DNA of 64,000 bases. Origin: Mycobacterium bohemicum DSM 44277 (GTDB taxonomy: Bacteria; Actinomycetota; Actinomycetes; Mycobacteriales; Mycobacteriaceae). A program made the position numbers and the translations under genes. Each line of letters opens with the position of its first letter. Position 1 is the first letter of the stretch. The stretch spans positions 186,001 to 250,000 of the forward strand of contig NZ_CSTD01000001.1 in the NCBI RefSeq assembly GCF_001053185.1, read 5' to 3'. This document shows positions 16,863 to 26,271 of the stretch, one piece after another. The notes below the pieces were generated by a model. It ran no database searches. It was not told the DNA's origin and was given only the letters and a program-made list of their open reading frames with translations.

Positions 16863-18038
16863 ATGGCTACACCCGTGATCGTCGGAGCCGTCCGGACGGC
16901 GATCGGCCGCTCCTTCAAGGGCACGCTGGTCAACACGCCGCCCGAAACGTTGATCACCACCGTGCTTCCGGAGGTGGTGCGCCGGTCCGGAGTTGACCCC
17001 TCCGTCATCGACGACATCATCTTCGCCGAATCGCATTACGGCGGTGGCGATTTGGCGCGGTATGCCGCGACGGCAACGGGCATGGAGGACATTCCCGGCC
17101 AGTCGGTGAACCGGCACTGCGCGGGCAGCCTCACTGCGATCGGCAACGCTGCGGCACAGATCGGCTCGGGGATGGAGCGCGTGCTCATCGCCGGCGGGGT
17201 GCAGTCGTTGTCGATGACACCGCTGACCAACTGGCGGATTCCCGGCCCGGAGCTGAAGTTCCAGGAGCAGTGGATGCCGCCCACGCACGTCGAGACCCCC
17301 GACGCCCCCACCCGGGACATGTCCATCACGGTGGGCTGGAACACGGCGCAGGCGGTCGGCATCACGCGTGAGGAAATGGACGCCTGGGCGGCCCGATCGC
17401 ACCAGCGCGCCATCGCCGCGATGGATGCGGGCAAGTTCCTCGACGAGATCATCCCGATCAAGATCACCCAGGCCGACGGCTCGGTGACGGAGTTCGCCGT
17501 GGACGAGCATCCCCGCCGCGACACCACCGTCGAGAAGCTGGCGGGGCTCAAGGTGCTGCACCCGGAGATCGAGGGGTTCTCGATCACGGCGGGCAACAGT
17601 AGCGGCACCAACGACGCCGCCGCGGCCGTCGCCCTCGTGGACCGGGCGTACGCCGAGGCCGAGAACCTCAACGTGATGGCCACGGTGCGGGCCTGGGCCG
17701 CCGCGGGTGTGCCGGCCCGGGACACCGGCCTGGGCGCGGTCAAGGTCATCGGAAAGGTGCTGCAGCGGGCCGGCTTATCCGTCGGCGACGTGGCGCTGTG
17801 GGAGATCAACGAGGCGTTCGCCTCGGTGCCGATCGCGGCGTGCCGCGAGCACGGCATCGACGAGGAGAAGGTGAACTTCTCCGGCAGTGGCTGCAGCCTG
17901 GGTCACCCGATCGCCGCCTCGGGCGCCCGCATGGTCACCACGCTGATCTACGAGCTCGCCCGCCGCGGCGGCGGCATCGGGGTGGCGGCGATGTGCGCGG
18001 GCGGTGGCCAGGGTGGCGCCGTCGTCGTCGAGGTCTAG
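16863..18038 (+). CDS. thiolase (acetyl-CoA acetyltransferase family)
   Basis: The 391-aa enzyme is a thiolase that cleaves 3-ketoacyl-CoA or condenses acetyl-CoA. The nucleophilic cysteine is C86 in NRHCAGS, with H348 in SGCSLGHPIAASG and C378 in CAGGGQGGA completing the active site; NEAF lies near residue 317. The residues fit a degradative FadA-type thiolase, but there are no neighbouring beta-oxidation genes to name the pathway. The AT-richer upstream region (16790-16830, ACTATTGCCCATACGG and TATTTGATACG) probably holds its promoter. The gene is monocistronic. Confidence 0.92.
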   Translation: MATPVIVGAVRTAIGRSFKGTLVNTPPETLITTVLPEVVRRSGVDPSVIDDIIFAESHYGGGDLARYAATATGMEDIPGQSVNRHCAGSLTAIGNAAAQIGSGMERVLIAGGVQSLSMTPLTNWRIPGPELKFQEQWMPPTHVETPDAPTRDMSITVGWNTAQAVGITREEMDAWAARSHQRAIAAMDAGKFLDEIIPIKITQADGSVTEFAVDEHPRRDTTVEKLAGLKVLHPEIEGFSITAGNSSGTNDAAAAVALVDRAYAEAENLNVMATVRAWAAAGVPARDTGLGAVKVIGKVLQRAGLSVGDVALWEINEAFASVPIAACREHGIDEEKVNFSGSGCSLGHPIAASGARMVTTLIYELARRGGGIGVAAMCAGGGQGGAVVVEV

Positions 18039-18100
18039 CGGCGATCGCGAGCGCGGCGAAGCCGGGCGAAGCGGGTCGTCGCCATCAGGTCCAGCGCCCA

Positions 18101-18706
18101 TTAGTTGCAGAACGTGTGGCCGATGAACTGGGTGTTGCCGCCCGAGTAGTTGGTCAAGTGCACCGCCGGCATCCCGTTGTACTGGGTGTTCATCCGCTGG
18201 GCGCTGGCCGGCGGGACGTCCTTGGGGAACGCCAGCACCATGTCGGCGAAGATCTTCAGGCCGGCCTGACAGATGGCTTCCGGTCGCGGCGGCTGCGGGT
18301 TCCAGGCGTGCACCACCACGGGGTCCGCCAGTTGATACCCGGTCGCGCAGTTCGGGTCGCAGATCTTGAACACCGCGGTGCCGTTGCCGTCGGCGCCTTG
18401 CGGCCCCCACGAGCTCCACGACATGTCTTGCAGCGCAATGGCTACGCTCGCGCACCCGAGGATGTTGATCTTCTTCGGACGCTCGACCGGCGGAACCGCG
18501 GGGTTGTAGCAACCCGGGATCGCGAAGCTCGGCGGGGGTGGGGGCGAGGCGACGGTCGCCGGTGCCTGCGGGTGCCCCGTCATCCGCACGACCGCAAAAC
18601 CGAGCCCGCCGATCAGCACCGCGGCCAGCGCGGCACCGACGAAAAGCCTGCGGCCGCGTGGCTGCTGCCGCAACAAACTGGCCGAAACGATATTTCCCCC
18701 GCTCAC
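18101..18706 (-). CDS. membrane-anchored exported protein of unknown function
   Basis: The 201-aa product has a short basic N-terminus and one hydrophobic segment (RRLFVGAALAAVLIGGLGFAVV, roughly 19-40), then a Pro-rich linker and an extracytoplasmic domain of about 140 residues. That domain has six cysteines (IPGCYNPAVPP, ILGCASVAI, KICDPNCATGYQLADP, ICQAG, TFCN), suggesting disulfides. No family was recognised. It is divergent from the CysQ-like gene and convergent with the thiolase gene, with about 60 bp between the ends. Confidence 0.7.
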   Translation of the reverse strand: MSGGNIVSASLLRQQPRGRRLFVGAALAAVLIGGLGFAVVRMTGHPQAPATVASPPPPPSFAIPGCYNPAVPPVERPKKINILGCASVAIALQDMSWSSWGPQGADGNGTAVFKICDPNCATGYQLADPVVVHAWNPQPPRPEAICQAGLKIFADMVLAFPKDVPPASAQRMNTQYNGMPAVHLTNYSGGNTQFIGHTFCN

Positions 18707-18839
18707 CTATTCAGGTTTACAGGTTGCGGCCCAGATTTCACGTGAAAACGGTGCTGCCTGTCGCGCGGAAACATGGCAAGGTAAATTGGTCAACGCTACC
18801 AACATTGCTGGGGATGTGCGATGAGATGTGGAGTTGCCG

Positions 18840-19568
18840 ATGGATGACCACGAACTGGCCGCGCGGCTGGCCACCGACGCCGGCAGGTTGCTGCTCGGCG
18901 TCCGAGAGGAGTTCGCCGACGCCGAACCGGCCGAGCGGAAAGCTGCCGGGGACAAGCGATCTCACGACTTTCTGATGGACGCGCTCGCTTCCGAGCGGCC
19001 GGCCGACGCGGTGCTGTCCGAGGAGGGCGCCGACGACCCGGTGCGGTTGCGCTCGGAGCGGGTATGGATCGTCGATCCGCTCGACGGGACGCGCGAATTC
19101 TCCGAGCTGGGCCGGGACGACTGGGCGGTGCACGTCGCGCTGTTCCAGGCCGGCGAGCTCGTCGCCGGCGCGGTCGCCCTGCCGGCCCAGGGCGTCACGT
19201 TGGCGACGCCCGTCGTCCAGGCGCCTCCGGCCGCCCCCGACAAGCCACGCATCGTGGTGTCGCGAACGCGGCCGCCTGCCATCGCGCTGGCCGTGCGCGA
19301 TGCATTGGACGGAACGCTGGTGGAGATGGGTTCCGCGGGGGCGAAGGTGGCCTCGATCGTCCAGGGGTTGTCCGACGTCTACGTGCACGCCGGGGGGCAG
19401 TTCGAGTGGGATTCGGCCGCGCCGGTCGCGGTGGCCCGCGCCGCCGGGTTGCACACCTCGCGCATCGACGGCTCGCGCCTGGCCTACAACCAGCCCGACC
19501 CCAAGTTGCCGGATCTGGTGGTGTGCCGTCCGGAGCTGGCCCAGGCCGTCCTGGCCGTCACGGGCTGA
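18840..19568 (+). CDS. CysQ-like 3'(2'),5'-bisphosphate nucleotidase / inositol monophosphatase family
   Basis: This 242-aa enzyme has the Mg2+-phosphatase motifs of the IMPase superfamily: the first metal-binding acidic residues in DAVLSEEGADD, the signature WIVDPLDGTREFSE, and the late WDSAAPVAVARAAG motif. It looks like M. tuberculosis CysQ (Rv2131c), which removes PAP, the by-product of sulfonation and sulfate assimilation. I favour ATG 18840 because TGGAG lies 7 bases upstream; GTG 18828 is an alternative. It is a lone gene about 20 kb from the sulfur-reduction locus, and whether PAP is the true substrate is inferred. Confidence 0.8.
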   Translation: MDDHELAARLATDAGRLLLGVREEFADAEPAERKAAGDKRSHDFLMDALASERPADAVLSEEGADDPVRLRSERVWIVDPLDGTREFSELGRDDWAVHVALFQAGELVAGAVALPAQGVTLATPVVQAPPAAPDKPRIVVSRTRPPAIALAVRDALDGTLVEMGSAGAKVASIVQGLSDVYVHAGGQFEWDSAAPVAVARAAGLHTSRIDGSRLAYNQPDPKLPDLVVCRPELAQAVLAVTG

Positions 19569-19756
19569 CGAACCACCCGGGCCAAAATGTCGTTAGCCGC
19601 CTCATGAGGCCTTGACTCATCCTCAAGAGGCGGCAACATACGGATATTACATCGGGTTTAACGCTGTATCATCTTTTCCGGTCCAAAACCGGATGTGACG
19701 CGCCCCACACGCCGCTTCCCAGAGGCGTTGCGACTGCACCGAACTCGCGCCCCGCG

Positions 19757-20398
19757 TCAGCCGGGTTTTCGGCCGCCGGCCCGGCGACGAGCCGGACGCG
19801 GCGGAGTGCTCACGACGGGCCCGATCCAGTGCCGCAGCAGGGCCCGTAGTTCGCCGCCGGACCGCGGCGGATCCGGCGGAACCAGGACCATGGACTGGAT
19901 GATGCGCAGCAGGTATTCGACCAGGTCGTCGAAATCCTTACCGCGGTAGCCCAGGGCGGCCCAGTCGATGCCGCTGTGCTCCAACATCATTCGCGACCGC
20001 GCGATCGATTCTCCCAGTACCATCTGCTGACTCATCAAACGCGTTCGATCGGTTTCCAACATCGTCGTCAACAAGGGTTCCTCCGGCAGCCGCTCGACAA
20101 GGTAAGCCACGGCCTCCACCAACAGGTCGACGGGGTCGTCGATACCCGCGATGAGGTCGGTGATGCGGGCGGTCCAGCCGCCGAGGGACACGTCGCCGGC
20201 GGCGGCGATGAGCTCGTCGATCGTGGCGAAGTACCGGTAAACGGTGGGGCGGGTGACGCCGAGGTCGCCCGCGATGACCGACAGGCTCGTCCCCCGGAGC
20301 CCCCGTCGCTGCATGCTGTCGATGGCCGCGTCGACGATGCGCTTGCGCGCCTCCTCGTCGTCGGCCGGGGGAGCGCCGCCCCAACCCTTCCTGCCCAT
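19757..20398 (-). CDS. TetR/AcrR-family transcriptional regulator
   Basis: The 213-aa protein begins with a TetR-type helix-turn-helix (IVDAAIDSMQRRGLRGTSLSVIAGDLGVTRPTVYRYFATIDELI, about 22-64), followed by a helical ligand-binding domain. A basic C-terminal tail (RPARRRAGGRKPG) is unusual. It lies 36 bp downstream of the haloalkane dehalogenase gene in the same orientation and so is likely co-transcribed with it, suggesting local feedback control, but no operator was identified. The ligand is unknown. Confidence 0.85.
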   Translation of the reverse strand: MGRKGWGGAPPADDEEARKRIVDAAIDSMQRRGLRGTSLSVIAGDLGVTRPTVYRYFATIDELIAAAGDVSLGGWTARITDLIAGIDDPVDLLVEAVAYLVERLPEEPLLTTMLETDRTRLMSQQMVLGESIARSRMMLEHSGIDWAALGYRGKDFDDLVEYLLRIIQSMVLVPPDPPRSGGELRALLRHWIGPVVSTPPRPARRRAGGRKPG

Positions 20399-20434
20399 GA
20401 CGGTTCGACTATCGCCGTTCGGTCGGCAGCGCGC

Positions 20435-21340
20435 TCAGCGCCACGCCTGCTGCCAGGCCAGTACGCGGTCGGCGAGTTCGGGTCCGGCGTCCTCCTGGAT
20501 GAAGTGACCGGCACGGATGCGGGCGTGCGGCTGACCCGCCGCGCCCGGCACGTGTTTGATCAGTGGGCGATCCGCTCGCCCCAGGATCGGGTCGCGTGAG
20601 CCGAAGATCGCCAGGCACGGTTTCTCCCAGCGGCCGAGCGCATCCCAGGCTTTCCTGTTGGCCGGGACGGCCGGGTCGTCGGGCGAGGTCGGCACCAACT
20701 GAGGGAACGCGCGGGCCCCGGCCTGATACGACTTGTCCGGGAACGGGGCGTCGTAGCCGGCGCGCACTTTGGGGGAGACCCGGCGGACGGTGGCCAGGCC
20801 GACGAGCCGGCCGGCCGGCAGCACGGGAGAGTAGCGGGCCAGGGCCCGCCACGCGTAGAACGCGGGAGTGGCGGGCCGGTCGGCGGTGGGGAGGAATCCG
20901 TTGGCGACCACCAAGCGCGCGATGCGGTCCCCCTGCTCGGCGGCGATGCGCAGCCCGATCAGGGCGCCCCAGTCCTGCACGAACAACGTGAGGTCGCGCA
21001 GATTCAGGGCCTCGAACCACGAGGTCACCCACTCGACGTGGCGCAAGTAGGTGTAGTCCTCGGTCCGGGCGGGCTTGTCCGAGCGCCCGAAGCCGATCAG
21101 ATCGGGGGCGAGCACGCGGTGGCCGCCGTCCGCCAGCGGCGGGATCATCGTGCGGTAGAGGTAGCTCCACGTGGGCTCGCCGTGCAGCAGCACGATCGGC
21201 GGCCCTTCGGCCGGGCCCTCGTCGAGGTAGTGCATCCGCAGCGCCTGGGTATCACTGGCGGCCACGTCAACGTAGTTCGCTACGAACGGATAGCCCTCGA
21301 GGTTTTCAAATCGGGAGTTCGGCGTTCGCAGCACACGCAT
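20435..21340 (-). CDS. haloalkane dehalogenase
   Basis: The 301-aa alpha/beta hydrolase closely resembles M. tuberculosis Rv2296 (DmbB/DhmA). The catalytic pentad can be read: nucleophile D123 in FVQDWG, acid D250 in GSRDP, base H279 in GHFIQED, and the halide-stabilising tryptophan W124 next to the nucleophile. The N-terminal [18 protein letters not shown] contains the oxyanion-hole region. It hydrolyses carbon-halogen bonds in vitro in this family; the natural substrate in mycobacteria is unknown. ATG 21340 follows a strong GGAGGAG site. It heads an operon with the TetR gene downstream. Confidence 0.9.
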   Translation of the reverse strand: MRVLRTPNSRFENLEGYPFVANYVDVAASDTQALRMHYLDEGPAEGPPIVLLHGEPTWSYLYRTMIPPLADGGHRVLAPDLIGFGRSDKPARTEDYTYLRHVEWVTSWFEALNLRDLTLFVQDWGALIGLRIAAEQGDRIARLVVANGFLPTADRPATPAFYAWRALARYSPVLPAGRLVGLATVRRVSPKVRAGYDAPFPDKSYQAGARAFPQLVPTSPDDPAVPANRKAWDALGRWEKPCLAIFGSRDPILGRADRPLIKHVPGAAGQPHARIRAGHFIQEDAGPELADRVLAWQQAWR

Positions 21341-21418
21341 ATCAGCTCCTCCGGTGGGGGTGCGTCTGGGTAAGCCTCTCTCGGCGGCGCGATTTCGTCT
21401 AGTGGGAGATTTCAGAGC

Positions 21419-22654
21419 TCAACGAACGGGAGGGCGCGGAAATCGCGGATTTCGCGATAGCGCGTCGTTGAGCGCGTGCCCCATGCGGGACAGCGCTTCG
21501 GCGAGAATGGCTTTCGAGGTCGCAAAGTTCAACCGCACATGGCCGGGCCCGCCGGGGCCGAAGACGTGGCCGGAGCTGAGCGCGACGCGGGCGTGGTCGA
21601 GAAACCAGCGCGCCGGCCCCGAGAGATCGGCGACCACCGCGATCCCCTCGGACGCTTCTTCGCCGATCCCCAGCTCTCGGCAGTCCAGCCATGCAAGGTA
21701 AGTGCCCTGCGGCCGCAGCAGTTTCACCGCGGGCAGGTGCTCGGCGACCAGCTGGCCCAACAGCGTCCGGTTGTCGTCCAGGCCTCGCAGCAGCGCGTCC
21801 AGCCACTCGCCGCCGGTCCGGAACGCCTCGGCGTGTGCGATGACGCCCAGGTGGCTGGCGCCGTGGCCGACCTCCTCGGGCATCCGGTGAAGGTCGGCGG
21901 CCGCCGCGGGACCGGCGATGGCCAGGGCCGCTTTGATCCCGGAGAGGTTCCACGCCTTGGAGGCGGAGGTCAACGCGAACGCATCCGCCGACCCGGGCAC
22001 GGTCAGGTAGGGAACGAATCGCGCCCCCGGCAGGATGACCGGGGCGTGGATCTCGTCCGACACCACCCGGACGCCGAACCGGCCGGCCAGCTCCGCCACG
22101 GCGGTCAGTTCGTCGGCGGTGTGCACGCAACCCGTCGGATTGTGCGGATTGCACAGCAGGTAGGCGACCTTGCCGGCCGAGGCACGGGCCCGGGCGAACG
22201 CCGCCTCCAACGCGGCCAGGTCGAGCCGGCCGTCGGCGCCGAGCGGGGCGTCGATCACGCGGCGGCCGTCGTGCGACACGAACGCGTAGAACGGCGCGTA
22301 GACCGGCGGGTTGACGACGACGGCGTCGCCGCGGTCGGTGACCAGCCGCAGCGTTTCGACGACGCCGAGCATCACGTCCGGGACGATCGCGGTCCGGCCG
22401 ACCTCGAGGTCGTGCCATTGCCAATGCCGGGAGGCGAATTCGGCGACCGCTTCGGCGAGCGCGGTGCCGCAGGGGTATCCGGTGTCGCCGAGGTCGATCG
22501 CCTTTCGCAGCGCCTTGGCCACGGTCGGCGGCAGCGCGACGTCCATCTCGGCGACCCAGAGCGGCAGCACGTCCTGCGGGTGCGCGCGCCACTTCATGCT
22601 GGTGCGCATGCGCAACTCGTCGAGCGCGAGTTCCTCGAGCGGATTCCGGGTCAC
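21419..22654 (-). CDS. PatB/MalY-type PLP C-S lyase (aminotransferase fold I)
   Basis: The 411-aa enzyme resembles M. tuberculosis Rv2294. Motifs of PLP fold-type I appear in order: [62 protein letters not shown], and the PLP lysine in [11 protein letters not shown]. The MalY/PatB subgroup usually cleaves cystathionine or other cysteine conjugates, giving thiol, pyruvate and ammonia. GTG 22654 lies 5 bp after the stop of the upstream hydrolase gene, so the two form an operon. A role in sulfur amino-acid turnover fits the window, but aminotransferase activity is not excluded. Confidence 0.88.
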   Translation of the reverse strand: MTRNPLEELALDELRMRTSMKWRAHPQDVLPLWVAEMDVALPPTVAKALRKAIDLGDTGYPCGTALAEAVAEFASRHWQWHDLEVGRTAIVPDVMLGVVETLRLVTDRGDAVVVNPPVYAPFYAFVSHDGRRVIDAPLGADGRLDLAALEAAFARARASAGKVAYLLCNPHNPTGCVHTADELTAVAELAGRFGVRVVSDEIHAPVILPGARFVPYLTVPGSADAFALTSASKAWNLSGIKAALAIAGPAAAADLHRMPEEVGHGASHLGVIAHAEAFRTGGEWLDALLRGLDDNRTLLGQLVAEHLPAVKLLRPQGTYLAWLDCRELGIGEEASEGIAVVADLSGPARWFLDHARVALSSGHVFGPGGPGHVRLNFATSKAILAEALSRMGHALNDALSRNPRFPRPPVR

Positions 22655-22659
22655 GTCGG

Positions 22660-23646
22660 CTACGGGGTTCGGTCCACCAGCACCGCGCCGCCGGGTTGGT
22701 TGCCCAGCGTCTGCAGTTCGAGGTCGTCACCCCGCGCCGTCAGGCGCACGATCTCGGCCAGCTGCTGCGGGGCGTCGCACTGCAGGTAGTGGTCCGCGCC
22801 GGGCACCACCCAGTAGCGGTTGGTACCCGGCTTGTTCCTCAGGTACGTCTGCCACACGTGGTTGGGCACCCGCAGCGGAGCGACGTTGTCGTGCAGGCCC
22901 CAGACCACCGTCGTGTCGACGTCACTGCGGGAAAGCGATTGCAGCCAACTGGTTTCGTCGGCCGCGCGCTCATGCAGGTACTGGATCGTGTCGGGCAGCA
23001 CGCGGATTCCGTCGTTGTGCGCGAAGCACTTTGCCAACGCAGCGATCTCGGGGTCCTGCAGGGTTCGGCGCGGCATGAACGTGCTGGCGCCCAGGCCGGC
23101 CGCCAACACTTCGGGCGTGACGGCGGCCGCCGTGGCACGCGCCGTCGCCGGGTCCAGCAGCGCCGTCTGGAACGCGGTCAGGTTCGACAGCGGAAGGAAG
23201 ATGTTGGCGTTGGTCAGGACGAGGTCGATCGGTGCGACGGGCGGTTGAAGGGCCCCTAACATGCCCAGCGCAATGATGGCGACGCTGCTGCCGCGGTCGT
23301 GGGCGAGCATCCGGAACTCGGTCAGCCGCCAGACCTCGGTGATGGCGTGCACGAGCAGGCGGGCGTCGTCGTACAGCGAGTACACGTAGGGCTCGGGCGG
23401 CTTGTCGGACAGCCCGTAGCCCGGAAAGTCCAGGACGTGGATGTCGAATTCGGCGCCCAGCTCGTTGGCCAGGGCGAAGTAGTCGATGCTCGAGGTCGGG
23501 AAGCCGTGCACCAGCACCAGGGCGGGTGCCCCGGGTGTGCCGCAGCGGCGGCCGAACACCGCCACCTCCCGGCCGTCGTTGGCGGCGGTCGTCGACCGCC
23601 AGCGCAATTGGGTGCCGCCGTCTTGCCACTGCGCGAAGATGTCCAA
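22660..23646 (-). CDS. alpha/beta hydrolase (dehalogenase/epoxide-hydrolase-like)
   Basis: The 328-aa protein has the [14 protein letters not shown] oxyanion motif, an aspartate nucleophile in [10 protein letters not shown] (around residue 117), a likely acid in [13 protein letters not shown], and the base in [18 protein letters not shown]. An aspartate nucleophile points to a dehalogenase or epoxide hydrolase rather than an esterase. The gene leads the PatB-like gene by 5 bp. The two neighbouring hydrolases here (this one and the haloalkane dehalogenase) are distinct in sequence. Substrate unknown. Confidence 0.8.
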   Translation of the reverse strand: MDIFAQWQDGGTQLRWRSTTAANDGREVAVFGRRCGTPGAPALVLVHGFPTSSIDYFALANELGAEFDIHVLDFPGYGLSDKPPEPYVYSLYDDARLLVHAITEVWRLTEFRMLAHDRGSSVAIIALGMLGALQPPVAPIDLVLTNANIFLPLSNLTAFQTALLDPATARATAAAVTPEVLAAGLGASTFMPRRTLQDPEIAALAKCFAHNDGIRVLPDTIQYLHERAADETSWLQSLSRSDVDTTVVWGLHDNVAPLRVPNHVWQTYLRNKPGTNRYWVVPGADHYLQCDAPQQLAEIVRLTARGDDLELQTLGNQPGGAVLVDRTP

Positions 23647-23747
23647 GCCGCCAGCATTTCAGAGGCGCCGCGGTTAGACAATGAGGCTCGCGTGTCGTGG
23701 CCCGGCGTACCGGTAGTCCCAGCAGTCACAAGATCTTTGGGATGTCT

Positions 23748-23805
23748 CTTTGTGCCCGCCTCATAGCGACAGCGGAGCGCCTGTCGCTATGAGGCGGGCA
23801 CAAAG
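23748..23805. repeat. palindromic repeat element, copy C
   Basis: The same two perfect 25-nt arms as copy A (23748-23772 and 23781-23805) with the reverse-complement loop CGGAGCGC. The preceding TAGTCCCAGCAGTCAC is shared with the half-copy at 46861. The element lies 50 bp past the stop of the LpqH-like gene and could terminate it. Confidence 0.85.
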
Positions 23806-23856
23806 CCAAGTCCTTCTCCGGCCGTGACCAGCGTGACGGGTGGGGACTTCGACCCC

Positions 23857-24366
23857 TCACGGGCAGGTCACGTGGATCCCGAACGTCACCTGGCGCGTAC
23901 CGCTTTGACCGGGCGTCGTGGCCTGCCCCGTCCCGGTCACCGTGTAGCTCTTGCCGTCCTTGGTGGCCTGCACCTGAGTGGCCGTCTGCGGCGCCTGGTA
24001 GGGAAGCTGGTACTGCCCGTTGTCCACCGCCAGGGAAATTGCGAAGCCGTCGACGCTGGGCGGCTTTTCGTCGGACAGCGCCATCGACACCGACGCCGAA
24101 TCGTCGTGGACGTTGATGCGGGTGGTGAGGTCACCCGACTCGGCGGGCGTCGCGCTGGGCTGCGCCGCCGAGCTGCTGCACTCGACCAGGGCGACCATCG
24201 TGTGTTTGTTTCCGTCGATCATCACGGTGGTGCTGGTCGGAGCCGGCGTGGAGCTCGGGGCAGCCGCCGGCTGGCCGCTCTTGCCGGAACAGGCGCCCAG
24301 CGCGACCACGGCGACTGCGACGGTCGCCGCAACGGTCCGCCGTCGGTGACAGCCCGAATTCGTCAT
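23857..24366 (-). CDS. LpqH-like (19-kDa antigen family) lipoprotein
   Basis: The 169-aa product has a signal peptide with lipobox (VAVVALGACSGKSGQ, lipidated Cys about residue 27), a Ser/Thr/Pro/Ala linker and a domain like the mycobacterial 19-kDa lipoprotein (TSTTVMIDGNKHTMVALVEC, later YTVTGTGQATTP, ending VTFGIHVTCP). Such proteins are cell-envelope lipoproteins, TLR2 ligands, sometimes glycosylated in the Thr-rich linker. Two cysteines likely form the conserved disulfide. ATG 24366 is supported by the signal peptide. The palindromic repeat C is downstream, and a truncated duplicate of this gene's 3' part lies at 506-578. Confidence 0.88.
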   Translation of the reverse strand: MTNSGCHRRRTVAATVAVAVVALGACSGKSGQPAAAPSSTPAPTSTTVMIDGNKHTMVALVECSSSAAQPSATPAESGDLTTRINVHDDSASVSMALSDEKPPSVDGFAISLAVDNGQYQLPYQAPQTATQVQATKDGKSYTVTGTGQATTPGQSGTRQVTFGIHVTCP

Positions 24367-24463
24367 CCCACCTCCTCTGCCCCAAACGTCGAGGACTATA
24401 GGTCTCGTTCGTGTCGGGAAGGTCTCATTTCTCTGGCGGCGAGTCAAACTGGGGCGCCGAAGC

Positions 24464-25201
24464 TCAGGGCCACGCTTCCCAGCCGACCATGCTCCGCAAC
24501 GGCCCGGCGAAGACGGGCCGCACCGCCCCGGAGCGCCACCGCTGTTCGACCAGGGCGGCCACCGCGTCGGTGGTGGCGAGCGGGTCCTGGTCGAGGTAGA
24601 CGACGGTGATGTACTGCGGTTCGGTGTGCCAGCCGTGGGGTAGGTGGGTCCACCCGGTGCTCGTCCCGAAGGTCCAGGCGCCGGCGGTGCCGGGCGTGGC
24701 GAGCAGGGCGGGATAGTGCTCGGCGTGCAGCCATTGCAGCCAGTCGTTCGGTCGGCCGACTCCTTCCCCGCGGGCCTCCTCCACGATCAGCAGCACCCCG
24801 CGGTGCGGCCGGAACGGCACCACCTCCGCGGACACCAGCGCCCGCGGGGACGCGTGCCACTGCAACAGCCGCAGGCCGGCCACCTGCAGCGACGGCCGGG
24901 TGACGGGGAAGCGGCCGTTTTCTCGCAGCGCCCGCCCGAGAGCGACGAAGTCGTCGAAGGTCTCCTCGACGGGATCGGCCACCAGGTAGTGGACAGCGTT
25001 GCCGATTTGGCCCAGCGGTCCCTCGGCCGCCAGGCGGCGGTCGAGGTAGTCGCCGTCGGCGATCCAGCGCAACCCGTAGACGATGCCCGGGAGCTGATAT
25101 TGCTCGGGCATGTGGTCCAGCAGGTGCCAACGCAGGTAGCCGCCGTCATCATCGGGCGGGGCCGGGGCCGTGAAGCTGAAAAAGCCCGCCTTCACCCGCA
25201 T
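24464..25201 (-). CDS. conserved protein with two EthD/Dabb-like halves
   Basis: The 245-aa protein appears to contain an internal repeat. The first half has YLRWHLLDHMPEQYQLPGI and the second has WLQWLHAEHYPALLATPGT, each followed by an aromatic strand (LRWIADGDY, AWTFGTSTGW). This W-x2-H-x3-P pattern resembles dimeric alpha-beta-barrel (EthD-type) proteins, so it may form a barrel within one chain. I do not know a function. Its ATG overlaps the TAA of the remnant at 25201-25362 by one base (TAATG). In a presumed ancestral operon it followed an LLM oxidoreductase, suggesting an accessory role in small-molecule catabolism. Confidence 0.65.
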   Translation of the reverse strand: MRVKAGFFSFTAPAPPDDDGGYLRWHLLDHMPEQYQLPGIVYGLRWIADGDYLDRRLAAEGPLGQIGNAVHYLVADPVEETFDDFVALGRALRENGRFPVTRPSLQVAGLRLLQWHASPRALVSAEVVPFRPHRGVLLIVEEARGEGVGRPNDWLQWLHAEHYPALLATPGTAGAWTFGTSTGWTHLPHGWHTEPQYITVVYLDQDPLATTDAVAALVEQRWRSGAVRPVFAGPLRSMVGWEAWP

Positions 25202-25362
25202 TACGAGACACCCAGTTCGGCGAGCGCGTGCAGGTTCTCCAGGTAGTGCTGCAGTGAGGTATGGGTGAACACGGCGCTGACGATGGTAGCGCCGTGAGCG
25301 GCGGTCTCGGGGAACAAGGTCACCACGGGGGTGGCCACCGACAGCTTCGGGACGGTGCTCAT
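25201..25362 (-). pseudogene. LLM-class F420-dependent oxidoreductase gene with large in-frame deletion
   Basis: The 53-codon frame reads VPKLSVATPVVTLFP, which is like the start of a TIGR03619-type LLM oxidoreductase, joined directly to TAAHGATIVSAVFTHTSLQ and YLENLHALAELG, which is like the C-terminus of the same family. The 230 or so residues holding the TIM barrel and F420 site are missing. The deletion is in frame, so a short protein may still be made and the TAATG coupling to the next gene is kept. Assignment rests on memory of the family, not on alignment. Confidence 0.5.
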
Positions 25363-25443
25363 CGGTGCGTCATCGTCGCAATGTTGCCGGGCAGGTGCGG
25401 CGCTTCCGGAAGCGCTGGTGAGCGTGGGCATCGTGGCCACTGC

Positions 25444-26271
25444 TTAGACTGCGGCACAACAGGATTCCAGCCAGCCTTGGATCCGCTCGGCCACCGCCGC
25501 CCAGGCCGGCTCGAGCATCATGTCGTGGCCCATCGAGGGGAAGATCTCGGCTTCAACGTGGTACGCGGTCGCCGTCGCACGGACTTCGTCCTGGGTGAAA
25601 CACGTGTCGTGTTCGGCGCCCAGCACACACAGCGGCGCGCGCACGGTGCGGGGCCGCGGCAGATCGAGAAACAACATGTCCAGCACATGCTTTCCGACAT
25701 ATTCTTCGCCGAGTCGGGCCAAACAACGCTCGACGTCTTCGCCGGGCGCGCGCTCGGAAAAAAACGATTCGCGCGTCAATTCCGCGGTGCCGCCGATGAA
25801 GTCCAGCGACTTGCCCTGCGCCAGCGCGCGGGTGGTGCGCCACGGGTGCCGGGTGAACCTGCGCAGCAAGAACCGGGCGATCCCGCTCGGCGGTACGGAC
25901 GCGAGGAGCGCGGCGCCCGGAGCGTCCTGGGTCTCCAGGTACTTCTGCACCACGAAGCCGCCCATGGAGTGCCCGATGACGACGGGCCGTCGGGGCAGTC
26001 CGTCGGCCACCGCCGCGACGTCGTCGACGAGGTCGGCGATCGAACAGAACCGGAGGGGTTTCGGCGCGGGGCTCTGACCATGCCCACGCAGGCTCACGGC
26101 CAGCGCCCGATAGCCCCGGGCCGCGAAGAAGTCGAGGAAGTGCTCGTCCCAGCACCAGGCGCCGTGCCAGGCCCCGTGCACGAAAAGCAGCGGGGGCCTG
26201 CCGGATTCGGAGCGAGGTCCTTTGTCGATCACCTCGAGTTCGGGCCCGGCTCCCCACCGTTTCACGGTCAT
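25444..26271 (-). CDS. alpha/beta hydrolase
   Basis: The 275-aa product has the fold's HGAWHGAWCWDEHFLDFFA oxyanion segment, the nucleophile serine in VIGHSMGGFVV (about residue 97), a probable acid in LGAEHDTCFT and base in SMGHDMMLEPAW. It is a serine hydrolase of unknown substrate (lysophospholipase or esterase type). ATG 26271 (MTVKRWGAGPE) is chosen because it overlaps the sseB stop in an ATGA junction; longer upstream frames are arginine-rich and unlikely. It is therefore the second gene of an sseB operon. Confidence 0.85.
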   Translation of the reverse strand: MTVKRWGAGPELEVIDKGPRSESGRPPLLFVHGAWHGAWCWDEHFLDFFAARGYRALAVSLRGHGQSPAPKPLRFCSIADLVDDVAAVADGLPRRPVVIGHSMGGFVVQKYLETQDAPGAALLASVPPSGIARFLLRRFTRHPWRTTRALAQGKSLDFIGGTAELTRESFFSERAPGEDVERCLARLGEEYVGKHVLDMLFLDLPRPRTVRAPLCVLGAEHDTCFTQDEVRATATAYHVEAEIFPSMGHDMMLEPAWAAVAERIQGWLESCCAAV

